From the NCBI GenBank assembly GCA_946699065.1, contig CAMPDV010000147.1, positions 310,001 through 374,000 on the forward strand: a stretch of DNA of 64,000 nucleotides. Direction: 5' to 3'. Made by a program: the position numbers and the translations under genes. Shown piece after piece: positions 37,885-48,990 of this stretch. Each line of letters begins with the position of its first letter. Position 1 is the first letter of the stretch. Origin of the DNA: Loxodes magnus (taxonomy: Eukaryota > Ciliophora > Karyorelictea > Loxodida > Loxodidae). The notes beneath the pieces were generated by a model. It searched no databases, was not told the DNA's origin, and saw nothing but the letters and a program-made list of their open reading frames with translations.

Positions 37885-38715
37885 TAAAAAATGGCAGAAG
37901 GTCTCAAGAAGGGTTTTTTGTAGGCTCCATAGATAAAGGAGCAAAAACCAGAGACTTCTAATTCTTCATCCATCACGTCTTCTTTAATAAAATAATAATC
38001 TTCTTAATCTTAATAACCTCTAATAGTTGAAAATTAAAGACAATCTTAAATAAAATAAGAACTTAAATAAACATAAGCAGAATAAAACTAATAATAAAAT
38101 ATTGACTTTCTTCCTAAACCTAGACCAAGTAACTATAGGAAATAAGAGAATCCAAAAACGATGCAAAAACAGACAAATGAAGAATAATTATTAATTGAAA
38201 GTCTTTTGAAATCTGTGCGTATTCTTTAAGAAGAAGTAAAAATATTAAGATAAGAAAACAAAAAATTATTAGAAAAAAGTTAAAATACTGAAGAAAGATT
38301 AGTCAAATAAGAATTCGAAGTATAGCAACTTGGACAAAAAAGAATAGAGCCTCTAATCTAAGAAATAAAAATGGAAGTAGAAGACGATAAGTAAAAAGAA
38401 CCAACCAATATTAGAAGGATTCTCAAGAGATGTTACCTGTGCTAATCAAGATTCCATATATTCAAGAGTTGCAAGATATACAAGGAAAAGATGAAGAGAA
38501 ATAGCGAAGAAATCTGAAGATAATTAACAAGAATTTACGTGACGATAGAAGGAAGAATTTACAGAAGAAGAATTTTCCATTCGAGTTCCAGTACTCCGAA
38601 AAAACTGGATGACCCGAACTTTTATTTTAAGCATACAGGAGCGATCACTGGATGTCAGTGGAAATGAGGTTGAAACACCTCAAAACCACAAACACTTTAA
38701 TTAAGTATATTATTA
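37885..38715 (+). mobile_element. Gag-only retroelement, family E1 copy c, with 14-bp target-site duplication
   Basis: Flanked by TTATCTTATTTTTA at 37871-37884 and 38716-38729; the empty site near 19.98 kb carries it once. 831 bases: a single ORF, a 3' hairpin GAGGTTGAAACACCTC near 38665, and a (TTA)n tail. It is the cleanest E1 copy. Confidence 0.92.
37891..38667 (+). CDS. Family E1 gag-like protein with CCHC knuckle
   Basis: 258 residues from ATG 37891 (MAEGLKKGFLQAPQIKEQKP), in one frame to the TGA at 38665-38667. It has a Gln/Asn-rich middle, a coiled coil (LLIESLLKSVRILQEEVKIL), an acidic IKMEVEDD motif, the intact knuckle C-YL-C-QSRF-H-IFKS-C at 38431-38472, then I-W-RQLTRIYVTIEGRIYRRRIF in pieces. 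The Trp at 38515-38517 is TGA; the aligned codon in the 54.6 kb element is TGG. LDDPNF is shared with copy b. This copy suggests TGA can also end the ORF when it lies next to the 3' hairpin. Confidence 0.75.
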
Positions 38716-38910
38716 TTATCTTATTTTTAACATTTATCATGAATTAAGCATTTTCCATATGAAAAAAATTATTAAATACATTAGATTAATAATAATATAA
38801 GCTTATATTAATAAAATAAAAAATTTAAAATACATACTTTAAGCAAAATTTAATAAATAAAGGTTATATATATTTTTATATTTTATTAGTCTAAACATCG
38901 AATATACTAT

Positions 38911-39240
38911 AAAAAAAACTAAGATTATAGAGCGTGTACCACTACGATAGCGTGCAGTTCTTTAATTAAAGTTCTTTAAAGTTTAAAAAATAGTATTACA
39001 TTACACTCTTCCCTGTGTTAGCATCCCTTGAAAATTCTTGTCTACTTAAGGGCCAGTGTTGGATTGCTTCCCTAAAGAGACTCTATTCTCAGTCATCGTT
39101 CAACATATTGTTACTTGACGCCTCGGTCTTGACATCCTTGGCTTCTGCCAAGATTGTTGTTCAGGTCTTCACACGGAGTACTTCCTGGTACCAGAGTTTC
39201 TATCAATCGCAGTGGAAGGATTTCTCCTCCCTATTTAAAA
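38911..39240 (-). mobile_element. Short hairpin-tailed retroelement, family A copy 3
   Basis: Minus-strand. Hairpin at plus 38930-38960 (GAGCGTGTACCAC ... GCGTGCAGTTC), where paired substitutions relative to other copies keep the stem. It is very similar to the 33.0 kb copy over the body. In element orientation NREEKSFHCD-W-QKLWYQE has TGA at plus 39203-39205. It is inserted in SD1 copy 2 and absent at the paralogous site near 20.17 kb. Confidence 0.75.
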
Positions 39241-39819
39241 TCAATTATATATAATAAAATAATTTTATTTATTTATGATAGATTAATAAATTTAAAAAAT
39301 TTCCAAAGCTTTGTGTGTTTTTCTAAAAATAAGATGAATATATTTTTAATATATGCTATTATTTGCTTTATATCACATTCTTATTAATTTTAAAATTTTA
39401 GAATATAATTTTGTTTTAAAATAAAAGAAATATAATTTCAAACTAGTATTTCCTAGTTCATATTATTTTAAAATGTTTATTTAATTTGAATATCAAAAGA
39501 TAAGCCCCTATTTTTTATAAATTAGGAGGAAAATATAAGTGATATGAAATTAAATTTTTTAGTATTTTAATGTATATAAAAGTAATAAAATTATTACTAT
39601 TTTATATATAACTACAAAATAAAAAACATAATGATAGTTTATTTATCTTCATATACCAATTTATAAAATCCTCAAATATATTCAAAAATTAGCTGTGTTC
39701 CTATTTAAAATACTACTATTTTTAATATTATATTTAATTATCTTGATATAATACTTTATACTTAATAAAGGAAATGTATTTATTAGACTAAATTAGTACT
39801 TTAATTAAAAATAGTATAA

Positions 39820-40135
39820 TAAATAAATGAGATTAAGAAGCACGTAGCACCTCAATGATTCCCAGCTCTTTAATAAAGTTTTTTAAAGTTAAAAAAATTC
39901 CTTGCTGAAGTCTTCCACAGTACTAGCATTCCCTTCTGAGTTTTGTCTATAGGACCACGATCGGAATGCTACTCTAAGAGGCCTTGGAATCTGGTATCTT
40001 TCATCATTAATGCTACTTGATGCCTCTTCGATCTTGTCCCCTCTTCTCTTGGCTGGTTCTTCACCTATTGGGTGCTTCCTGGTACCAGAGTTTAAGTCAG
40101 TTACAGTTGGAGAATATTTCCTCCATATTTATTTA
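39820..40135 (-). mobile_element. Short hairpin-tailed retroelement, family A copy 4
   Basis: Minus-strand, with a (TTTA)n tail at plus 39823-39829 and a degraded hairpin at 39837-39868. The body is closest to copy 1. CN-W-LKLWYQE has TGA at plus 40097-40099, aligned to TGG at 8448-8450 in copy 1. It is absent from the paralogous position near 20.74 kb. Confidence 0.75.
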
Positions 40136-40622
40136 TATAATATTCAACTCATTATTATATAAATCTTTTAAATATTTCATTAGCTTTTTAGTAAAGCACG
40201 AAATAAACATTAATCGAACTTTAATTATTCATATTCACTTTATAATATATTTTATCTAGCTGACTCTTGAAGATTATTTTATGCTTAAAAAATCTTAATC
40301 GGAAGATTAATTTTTGCATCAAACAATGTTTTCCTTTAAATAACTTTCAAATTGTATGTTAAAATTTATTTATACATATTAATATTTCTGAAAGCAAAAG
40401 TATCTACCAAGTATGAGGCTATACTCCTTAATAATTAAAATTTGATTTATTTAATTGTAATTATAATAAAATATATCTTAGATAAAGAAATTTAAATTTT
40501 TATAAGGTTAATCAAAAAGCCTTTATATAAATATAATAAGAATAGACTTCTATAATTTATCAATAGTTTGAATCTTAGTTAAGTCAATTAATATTTAACT
40601 GGACATTTTATAAATTTAAAAT

Positions 40623-41505
40623 ACAAAAATTAAAATGTTCAACAGTGCCAATCTGGATACCGTTTAAAATAAGTTGTTTTATCAGCAGCACTTTTCGTCA
40701 TTCTTGACTTTCTAATGAAATTATCTTCACTAAGGTCTTCTCAGTTTCTTTGATTTCTTGTTCTTATTATTTCAAAAGGTACTTCACATCATTTTCTTCT
40801 GTAAATATCTCCATACTAGTTGGAATAGAGTCTCTAGTATTTTTCTTATTCTTTACGCCAAAATTTTTTCTTGAAATTCTAAAATATTTAGCAATTCTTG
40901 TACAAATATCACTTACTCTTACAGTAGTAGCATTTATTCCTTATTTACCTGATTGGTTTTCGATTTATAACCTATTTTTATTCTAATTCCATCTAATTTG
41001 TCTAATTAATTATGTTTGTGCTAATATTCTTTTGCTTAATAAACTCCAACTCTTGTTTTTATACGATATTTCCAAGCCTTGTTGTTTCTTATCTATGTTT
41101 AGTTTAAATGTTCTAATATGCTTGGAGTTCCCTTTCTTAATTAACAATTCTAATCTCTAAGTTATCTTATCCAAGCGATAATAAGTTTCTTAGTTATTAA
41201 TTTTCCTACTTAAGCCCTTTAATCTCTTCCTAGAGATTGGATACTTCAAATACTAACTGTTAAATATTGATTTCCTTTTTAATTATCTTTGATGGAAGTT
41301 CTTTCCTGTTATTATATTAGATTCCTTTCTTTTTATTACTTTAAGAGGTGTTTATTATAGCTAGGTTCTTTATTAGTTTTGTAGGTGGGGAGAAGAAGAC
41401 TCTCGATACTTTTTTTAAGCATGCTTTTTCTCTAGAGCTTTTTTCTCTTCTTTGCTCAAGAAAAGTCGGGAACAAGATTTTAAGACTCCATTTTTTTTGC
41501 TCTTT
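40623..41505 (-). mobile_element. Gag-only retroelement, family E2 copy c
   Basis: Minus-strand insertion in SD1 copy 2. The flanks TTATAAATTTAAA (about 40609-40621) and TTATTAATTTAAA (about 41506-41518) look like a diverged target-site duplication; both match TTATTAATTTAAG in the empty copy near 21.47 kb. The body encodes one gag-like ORF broken by one frameshift near 41.23 kb. Confidence 0.8.
40639..41491 (-). pseudogene. Family E2 gag-like ORF, one frameshift
   Basis: From ATG 41491 (MESQNLVPDF). After a one-base shift near 41.23 kb it continues as a clear coiled coil (QLVFEVSNLQEEIKGLKQEN), then the knuckle C-YY-C-KSK-W-Y-LYKN-C at 40891-40932. Its Trp is TGA at 40909-40911, exactly where the 34.5 kb copy also has TGA; the His has become Tyr. 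YGDIYRRK follows, the shared post-knuckle motif. It ends at TGA 40639-40641 after DWHC. Confidence 0.75.
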
Positions 41506-41738
41506 ATTAATTTAAATAAGTTTCTATTTATTATTAAATATTTATTATTAAATTTTTTATTTTATATGCGTAAATAACTATTTATTACTAAATTTTATTT
41601 TAAATTTGCTTAAATATATCATATTACGTTATGCTTTTTTATAAAATAATTAATTAGATATATTTATCTATAAAGAGTTAGGAATAAAATAAATAAATAA
41701 ACTCTATTTAAAATTTATTTTTTTCAACTAGTATAATA

Positions 41739-42671
41739 ATAGGATAAATTAAGTTTAGCAATTTTCGAGGATTTTCACCTCTTCATGCTGGACACCAGAA
41801 TACTCCAGTGTTAAAAATAAAATTTTAGATGTCTCTACTCCTCTCTCCTCCCATTACTCTTGTCATTTCCGGATCTAGCCTCATTTCTAATTAAATTTTC
41901 TCTTGTAAATGTATCCTTATTCATTTAAGTATAATCTTTCTCTTATTTGTCTCTACTACATTTGTTTTTTCTTCCTCTACTGTGCTTGTATGGTTCTTTA
42001 TTTATTCCAGTACTACGTCTTGAAATTTTGGAATTCCTTGCAGCGTCTTCATAAGTGTTCTGTCGAATTACAGTAGTAACATTTCTTTACTATTTTTTGT
42101 AGTTTAACCTTAGTCTTCCTATTGGTCTCTTCAATCATCATTGGATCTCCCCTTTGTTCATCTAATTTCTTTTCTAGTATTTCCAGTCTAATACTCATAT
42201 CAGATTGTTTCTGAAACTAATTTTAAGATTAGTTACTCTAATCTTAAGATATGCTTCAGAAAGCGCTTAGTTTTCTTTTTAGGACAGAAGTCTGGATTCT
42301 ATTCCTTCCGCTAGATTGAGTTATTTCATCAGTTTCTCATTGTCCTTTCTCAGTTTCCTAACCTCTTCCTGGAGGTTTAGTACCACTTTGATGAGCTGTT
42401 CCATGCTCATCTGGCCAGAAGGATTAAACTTTGAGACCTCCTGGTACAGAGCAGACATCATCTGCTTTCTGGGCTTCTCTTCTGAGGTTGGAGTTATCTC
42501 ATGTGTTGTCTTCTGAGCTTGTTTCTGTTCCTTTTCAGGCTGTTAGAATTAAGAAAAAGGTTAGGGTTAAGGGTAAGAAGACTATCCAAGATTGGATTCA
42601 GGTTTCCTCTCCAACATTTTGGAGGTGGTGTAGAAACCTCTTTTGAATCCTTCAATTTTTTAAATTTTTTA
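41739..42671 (-). mobile_element. Gag-only retroelement, family E1 copy d, with 12-bp target-site duplication
   Basis: Flanked by AACTAGTATAAT at 41727-41738 and 42672-42683; the empty copy near 22.44 kb has a single related site. On the minus strand the protein begins IEGFKRGFYTTSKM (ATG lost). The coiled coil MSMEQLIKVVLNLQEEVRK is near 42370-42410. AF-W-SISQDQS has TGA at plus 42256-42258. The intact knuckle C-YY-C-NSTE-H-LWRR-C is at 42040-42081, with TGA (plus 42049-42051) as Trp after the His. The plus-strand ORFs here are shadows. Confidence 0.85.
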
Positions 42672-42847
42672 AACTAGTATAATGTTTTTATTTTTACTTT
42701 AAGTTATAAGAATTTAAAATTTATAAATATTAGTTTTAGATACCTGAAGTTATTAGTGTATTTCTGTTTTACTCTGAAAATAAAAGAATAGCATTATAAG
42801 AAATTCATTTTTAATTAAAAATTATAAATAAAATTAACGAAAAATAA

Positions 42848-43817
42848 TAAAGAAATTATTGGACGGCTTCAGAAAGGGCTTCTATACCACTTCTAAGAGT
42901 AGGAGAGGAAGTATGAAGCGTCAATTCATGCAATCACGTCGGCTTTTACAAAATAATCGTCTTAATAAACTTAAAATTAATTTTCCATGGACCGAAAAAA
43001 AGTTAAAGGAAAGAACCCCACCAAGTCGAGACTTTAACATTAGAGAAAAGCCTAGGAAATAGGATAAGAACATAATGAACCAAGAAGTCGCAGAATTCAC
43101 TATTGAAAAAATGATTAGCTATGAAAAGCTAGTTAAAGTAGTGATAAACCTCCAGGAAGAGGTGAAAGGATTAAAGAAGAAAAATATAAAATTAAAAATA
43201 ATTTTAGACAAACATGAAAAGCTTTACTCAAAACACATGTTTCAGGAAAGAAATTTAAATTCTTTCTAAAGCATTTCATAAGATCAAAGCAATCGATCTT
43301 AAAGCTAACAATAGAATCAGACAGAAATTGTATTAGAATAGAGAAAATAAAAGAAAGCTAGCAAAAATTACAACTTTCAAATGGAGATAGGAGAGCAAAA
43401 AAGTTATACTAAGATGATTGAAGAAGAAATTATCAGAAAATCTTAAAGAAAATAGAGGTAGACAAAAATTAAAAAAAATTACTTCATTTGTAGAAGCTCA
43501 TGGCATTTATATAAGAAATGTTAGAAATTATAGCAGAAAAAATTTAACTTTTGATTTAAGGAAAACGAAGAAAGAAATAAGAAGAAGCAAGATTAAACCA
43601 AATGTATTGCAATCTGAGTGGAGAAATTAATAAAATCAAGAAAGATGCGATAAGAAAAAACAGAAAAGGAAAATTTAGTAAAGTCTGAGTTCCCAATCTC
43701 TCTAAAATCAGAATTACCAAAATTTTTATTTAGCAGAATGGAGCATGAATTACTTTCTTCCGAAGGGGTTGAAATACCTCATAATGGAAAAATTAAATTT
43801 ATATATTATTATACTAT
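42848..43817 (+). mobile_element. Gag-only retroelement, family E1 copy e
   Basis: Flanked by CGAAAAATAA at 42838-42847 and 43818-43827. It starts DGFRKGFYTTSKSRRG with the ATG mutated to TTG. The coiled coil (YEKLVKVVINLQEEVKGL) is near 43110-43170. Here the conserved TGA of the SISQDQ motif has become TAA. The knuckle near 43490 has lost its Cys residues. The C-terminal EFPISLKSELPKFLF and a GGGGTTGAAATACCTC hairpin near 43768 precede the tail. Non-functional copy. Confidence 0.8.
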
Positions 43818-44490
43818 CGAAAAATAAATGAAGCTTTCTACTCTCATAAGGTAAATCTTTCAAATAATTTTTATAGATAATAACCAAAGCTCAAAATATA
43901 TATGCAAGATGATAATATTTCTAGATAGTTAAAATGATATATGATAACATTTTCTTCAGAGAATTTTTTCATTATATAGCTAAAAAATGAAATAGCTTTC
44001 CATAAAATATATTTCAGTGTAGAATTAAAAAATTCAACAATTAAATAAAATATAAAAGATTTAACTAAGCTTATACAAATTTGCTTAAATTTCTCTATTT
44101 TTTAAAATATTTATTTTCATAATTTATGCTTTAGCAAATAAAGAATATCTCGATGTCATAAGCAAAGTTTTCGATATTTTAAAATAAATTAAATTTTATA
44201 ATTATCTTTAAAATGTTCATCTACAATAAGCATAAAAAATTTTATATAAAACTTAAAGAATTATAAGTTCGGTATATGATTTAGAATATAAGGCTCAAAT
44301 AAATTTGAATTATAAAAAATGAAATAAAATATACATCATTCAGCATAAATGCTTTATAATTAATAAAATTCATTGGAAAGTTATAAATAAAATATGAGGT
44401 ATAAATAGAATTAAGTTAAAACCTAAATAAGCTATTCAAAATTTATTTTTTAAATAAATACTTATAAAAATTACAATTTAGAAGATAAAT

Positions 44491-44972
44491 GCATATATAT
44501 AAGCATAAGAGATAATATTTTGTTATCTCTCATTTAAATTATTTCAAATAAGGGCAGTCCATAAATGAATAAGTTTTCGCTTAAAGTTTTTTTTAATAGT
44601 TTTCAAAACTTAATTAAAGTTCATGTCATTGGTGGAACTAACAGAAATCTATGTGCTTAAATTTTATCTGATAATTAAAATATGAGAAGCTTTCTCTGTC
44701 TATTGTTTTGTTAAGTTTAGATAAAGTTAAAGAGTATAATATTTTTATTTTAATAATGCTTCTTATAAATTTTCTTGAAATAAAGAAAAATAAAATAATC
44801 TTAACGGAGCACTAAATTAGAGTGACTTGTAAACTTATAAGACATCTTTAAATAATTTTCTTTTATTTAGTTTTAGAGAATTTAAATACAAGTAGACTTG
44901 CTATGCCTATAATTTATTTTAAGCAAAACGGTAAATTATTTAAGCTATTTTATAAAGAAAAATATATTCTAA
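44491..44972. other. AT-rich, upstream of paralogue 2
   Basis: Duplicated DNA; the last part parallels the upstream region of 30.1 kb. No other feature seen. Confidence 0.4.
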
Positions 44973-45734
44973 ATGGAGATTATTTAAGAAGAGTAGGCAT
45001 ATAAAGAAACGAAGTAGCAAAAAATAAATTAAGAGCTTCCAGATAGATAAAAATCCATCAAATTGCCTGTTTGTAAAGATGAAGCATAAATCATCTCATA
45101 GCTTAACTAGCAAAATGTGGAAGATTTTTCGAGTGAAGATCATTCAATGCTTAAGAATAACATTAATGATTCTCCGAGTTCTTCTTATTTAGAAATTAAA
45201 AAGAATTAACTATTCAAAAAATACTCCAGCAGAACACCTAAAAAGATCTATTATAATTCCTCGAAAAGCTTTAAAAATCAAATATGCAAGGCAGAAAGTT
45301 TATTAAATTAGATAAAAATCGATAAAATTAAATTTAATAAAACTAATAATTAATAAATTGATAATAGATCAATTAAAGAAAGAAATGTTTCGAGCTCAAT
45401 TTTAAGTAGTAAGCGCTATAGCTTTCGAAAATTAGCTCGACAAAATTTTAAGAATAGTTCAAGCGTATAATAACGAAATCATTCTTCGTAATCTTTTAAC
45501 CAAAATTCTCCAAGATCTGAAATTAACAATTATAATAAGTTGTAAAGAATTCTTTATAAAAAATAAAAGAAGCCAACAATTTTAAAAACCGAAAAAGACA
45601 AAAGTTACGTTATAAAGAAATAAATAAGGTAAAGATTTTTAATAGTAAGAACAGTGACTTATATAATATTTCTAGTGATATTTGCTTGTATAAAAATAAC
45701 TCTAGACAACTTTTTTTAACATTTTTTATTTTGA
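44973..45734 (+). CDS. Unknown C-terminally anchored membrane protein, paralogue 2
   Basis: 253 residues from ATG 44973 (MEIIQEEQAYKETK) to TGA 45732-45734, a close relative of the 30.1 kb gene. Conserved blocks include IISQLNQQNVEDFSSED against SISQLNQQRVISFSSET, then SPSSSYLEIKKN, KYSSRTPKK and FKNQICKAESLLNQI. The C-terminal hydrophobic segment TVTYIIFLVIFACIKITL is almost unchanged, more conserved than the rest. No signal peptide is seen. One membrane pass at the extreme C-terminus suggests tail anchoring in an internal membrane; the function is unknown. Retention of the frame after substantial divergence argues that it is or was under selection. Confidence 0.65.
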
Positions 45735-47959
45735 TATAAATTTTTATCTATTAATTTTTATTTTTACGCATTTTATTTGATTTTGTTTGTTGTTTATAAA
45801 TTTATTTTGAATAATAGCTTTTAAAATTAGCGAATTTTTATTTTCATGCACTTGAAATGGAACTTTAGATAATAAATTTTGAATTTAGTCACTTTAGAAA
45901 TTTAAATTTATTAGTTTTAAAAGTTATATTATTTAGAATATAAAGCAGAGTTATATAAAGCAATCAAATAATTAAGAAATGATAAATCCTATTTTGGAAT
46001 ATCAAATATTTGGAGATCTAATTTAATTTTAGGTTAAATTACGAAAATAATTAAAAAAATTTAAAACTTAAAAAAAATTGGCCTATTTATATAAGAAAAA
46101 CTTAGATGAATGTATTATAAGTTTAGTAGATTATGAAGAGAAATAAGCTAAAACAGTAATTTTTTAGTTCGTTTATCTTTTTTGAGAGAATAATAAATTA
46201 ATATAATATTTTTTAAGAAAGGGATTCGTCATTTATTTTATAACTCAGAAATTTAGATAATAGACAAATGTATACCATTTTTTCCTTTTTTTCTTATTAA
46301 TTGCTTGATTTTAAATTGACTCTTGCTTCGAAAAGATTATAATTTGAATGGAATAAAATTTTTTGGATCTGAATAGACTTTTTACAAAAATTGATCCAAA
46401 GATAAGTTTGATTTTTCAAATTATAGGAGTAATTAGATAATGAAGCAATTTTTTAGAATATTAAAAATCTTATATGAGCAAATATTTATTCAGCTATTAA
46501 ATCTTATTCTTTAAAACTTATAATTTTAAATTAAAATTAGATATTAATAATGATTTGACTCAAATAAAAAAGTAAATAATTGATGATTTTGTATAATAGA
46601 AAAAATATAAATCAATTGAGAATACTTATATATTTATAAAGAATAAAATGTATGTATAAAGCTTGCTTCTTTATTTCATGAAAATATTTGAATAAATAAT
46701 AAACTAAAAATTATCAATAAATTTGAAAGTTTTTAAAGGAAATCAAATAATTTTCTCTTCTTATATTTTTTTAATTAAAATATCTATTTAATTATAACGT
46801 CTAAATTTAGTAATGAAAATGAATATAATATAGAGATAAAAGTATTGTAAAAGTTGTGAATGATTTATAAGTTTCCAATTTAAAAGATGCAATATCTAAA
46901 TGTAAATTTAACTCTAGACATTATGCTTCTATATTTTTAAACTAAATAAATAATTAATTTCCTAAATTCTTTATTCTTATGAATCTTAATTTTTATATTT
47001 CTTAAATTAAAAAAAAATCATCATTCAAATGTTTTTAGATATAATTGATTATTGTTAGCTTAAAAAAAAATTTTATATTATGTTTCTTTAAGACGTTAGA
47101 GTCTTCATTCCTTGGATTATATTACTCAAATTATATTCATATTTTTAATAAAAAATTTATAAAGCAACTGAAATCAACATTCTTCAATTTAGATGGCATT
47201 TTATGCGAATAATGATACCTTTTAAAATTAACTATTTCATATTTAAATCATTTTTTGTTTTTATCTTTATAAGAGATTGCAATCCATTTAACTAAAGCAA
47301 ATAATTTTATTTTAATATAGTTTCCTTATTTATTATAATTTTCTATTTGCTTTTATTTATTAAGATGTACAATATTAGGTTTAACTTATATAGAATTACT
47401 TTTAGCTACTAATTATGGGTTTTTGACTCAAATGCAATTGAGATTTAATTCAAATTTATCATCATTTTCAACTCTAATTTAATGTAGATTGAAATACTCT
47501 ATCAATACGTTTAAAAAATTATAAAGAAAACTTTTAACTCTTTATTCCTTTAAAAAACCTTTGAAAAGCTTAACATTTGGATTCAGATTATTTTAATAAT
47601 GCAATTAAATTTATCAAACTAAAACTTAAAATGATTTCCTTGAAAATTTGAATTAATGTTTAAATAAATTTTGCTTATAAATATAATTGATTTATAATAT
47701 TATTTTATTTCTAAAAATATACTTAAAGCTTCTTATTTTTACTAAAATTTATAATTTTTTTCATTTTATTAAGTTAAATTTTTAGTGAAGAAAAATTTAT
47801 TAGCAAATGTAAATACATTATATAAAAAATAATGTTTAGAATATTATAAATTAAAACTTTTTCTAAAGCTTATAAATTAAAATTAAAAGAGACTCAAAGA
47901 ATTATATTTTTTTGCTCTTTTATTTTTCCTAATTTATATTTAAAAAGATAACAGTATTT
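45735..47959. other. AT-rich duplicated DNA
   Basis: Its first half is collinear with 30.87-32.2 kb and with 49.0-51.2 kb. The rest is AT-rich with no gene found. Confidence 0.5.
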
Positions 47960-48620
47960 AGATCTGGATTTTTCGTGGATAATAAAAAATAGAAGTTAAC
48001 AGCATCATAGAGAACTAAGGAAAAGTAAACCTAAAAGGTCACGATCAAATTGAGATTCCCACTTCTGAAGAAAAACCTAGAAATAGGCTAAAAAATTTAT
48101 GTATTACGAAGATCGAATTTCATCACAGAGTAGTAAATAAATTATGATTAACTGATAAAAATGATCCTTCATTCAGGAAGATTCCAAAAGTTGAAGAAAA
48201 ACATAAAGAAAATAATGGGAAAATTTGAAATAGCAGAGGAAACTGAGTCAATATTCATGGTTTGAAATAAACCTTTACATCTTTATGAAATAGTTCACAA
48301 AGCCAGAAAAGCTAAACATAAAACTAACGGTAGAAACAGAAAGAAATCGATTATAAGACAGTAAAAAATAAAAAAATAGTAAAAATCGCAACATTTAATG
48401 AACTAAGAGAATAAGGAAAGGAAAAGGGCAATCAAAGGAAAAAAACTCAAGATATAAAAAAACGAGAAGTAAAAAAATGTTATTACTGTGACTCTCAAAC
48501 ATATCTGTGGAAAAGTCTCTAAAAATTTCTCTATTTCAAAAAAGTACTGAAATTTCTAGAATAAATAAGAGAACGAAAGGAAGAGAAAGTATTATAAAAC
48601 AAAAGGAGAAAGAGATAGAT
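47960..48620 (+). mobile_element. Gag-like element remnant, family E1 copy f
   Basis: Strongly decayed. Recognisable pieces are L-W-NSSQSQKSQTQNQ with TGA at 48286-48288, matching the AF-W-SISQDQN site of other copies, and a dead knuckle near 48478-48520 (CYYCDSQTYLWKS; His and last Cys lost). It sits where the 5' part of the third membrane-protein paralogue should be, so it probably inserted into it. Confidence 0.6.
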
Positions 48621-48990
48621 TATATTACAGACTGATTAAAGAAAGAACTATTTTGAACTTTCCTTTAAAAAGTAATCACTATAATTTTAATTAATTAACT
48701 CACCAAAATTTTTAGAATGAAACAAGCTCGTAGTCACAAAAGCGTTCTTCATAAATTTAAAACCAGACATCCAAGAGAGCAGAAATTAGCAACTATAGAA
48801 AGTTGTAAAATATTCTAAATAAAAAATAAAAGAAGTTATCATTTTAAAAAGCCAACGAAGATAAAAGCTAAATTATAAAAAAATAAATAAGTTGAAGGTT
48901 TTTAATAGTCAAAATATTGACTTATATTATATTTCTAGTGATATTTGCTTGGTTAAAGATAGTTCTTGACAATTATTTTTGACCATCTAA
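48621..48990 (+). pseudogene. Unknown anchored membrane protein, paralogue 3 (5'-truncated)
   Basis: It aligns with the C-terminal half of the 30.1 and 45.0 kb genes (SNHYNF region, LQ-ILNKKQ, VKILTYIIFLVIFAW). The first half is missing and replaced by the E1 remnant. The frame is partly disturbed, so it is not functional. Confidence 0.75.

Larger units (their letters stand above)
36725..44490 (+). repeat. Segmental duplication SD1, copy 2, with nested insertions
   Basis: Collinear with 19.15-23.3 kb but nearly twice as long, because it has gained elements at 37.5 (family G), 37.9 (E1), 38.9 and 39.8 (A), 40.6 (E2, minus), 41.7 (E1, minus) and 42.8 kb (E1). Removing these restores continuity with copy 1. 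Several insertion points show target-site duplications that occur once in copy 1. Confidence 0.85.

Noticed and set aside
32954-39254. ORFs sharing YSQSSFNILLLD and SLASAKIVVQVFTR at 33.0 (minus) and 39.0 kb (plus)
   Set aside because: Conserved between copies, but on the antisense strand of family A; the terminal hairpin and tail fix the element orientation on the opposite strand, where TGA/TGG exchanges support the other reading.
42316-42646. Plus-strand ORFs over 42.3-42.65 kb
   Set aside because: Shadows of the minus-strand E1 copy d, whose coiled coil and knuckle are read on the other strand.
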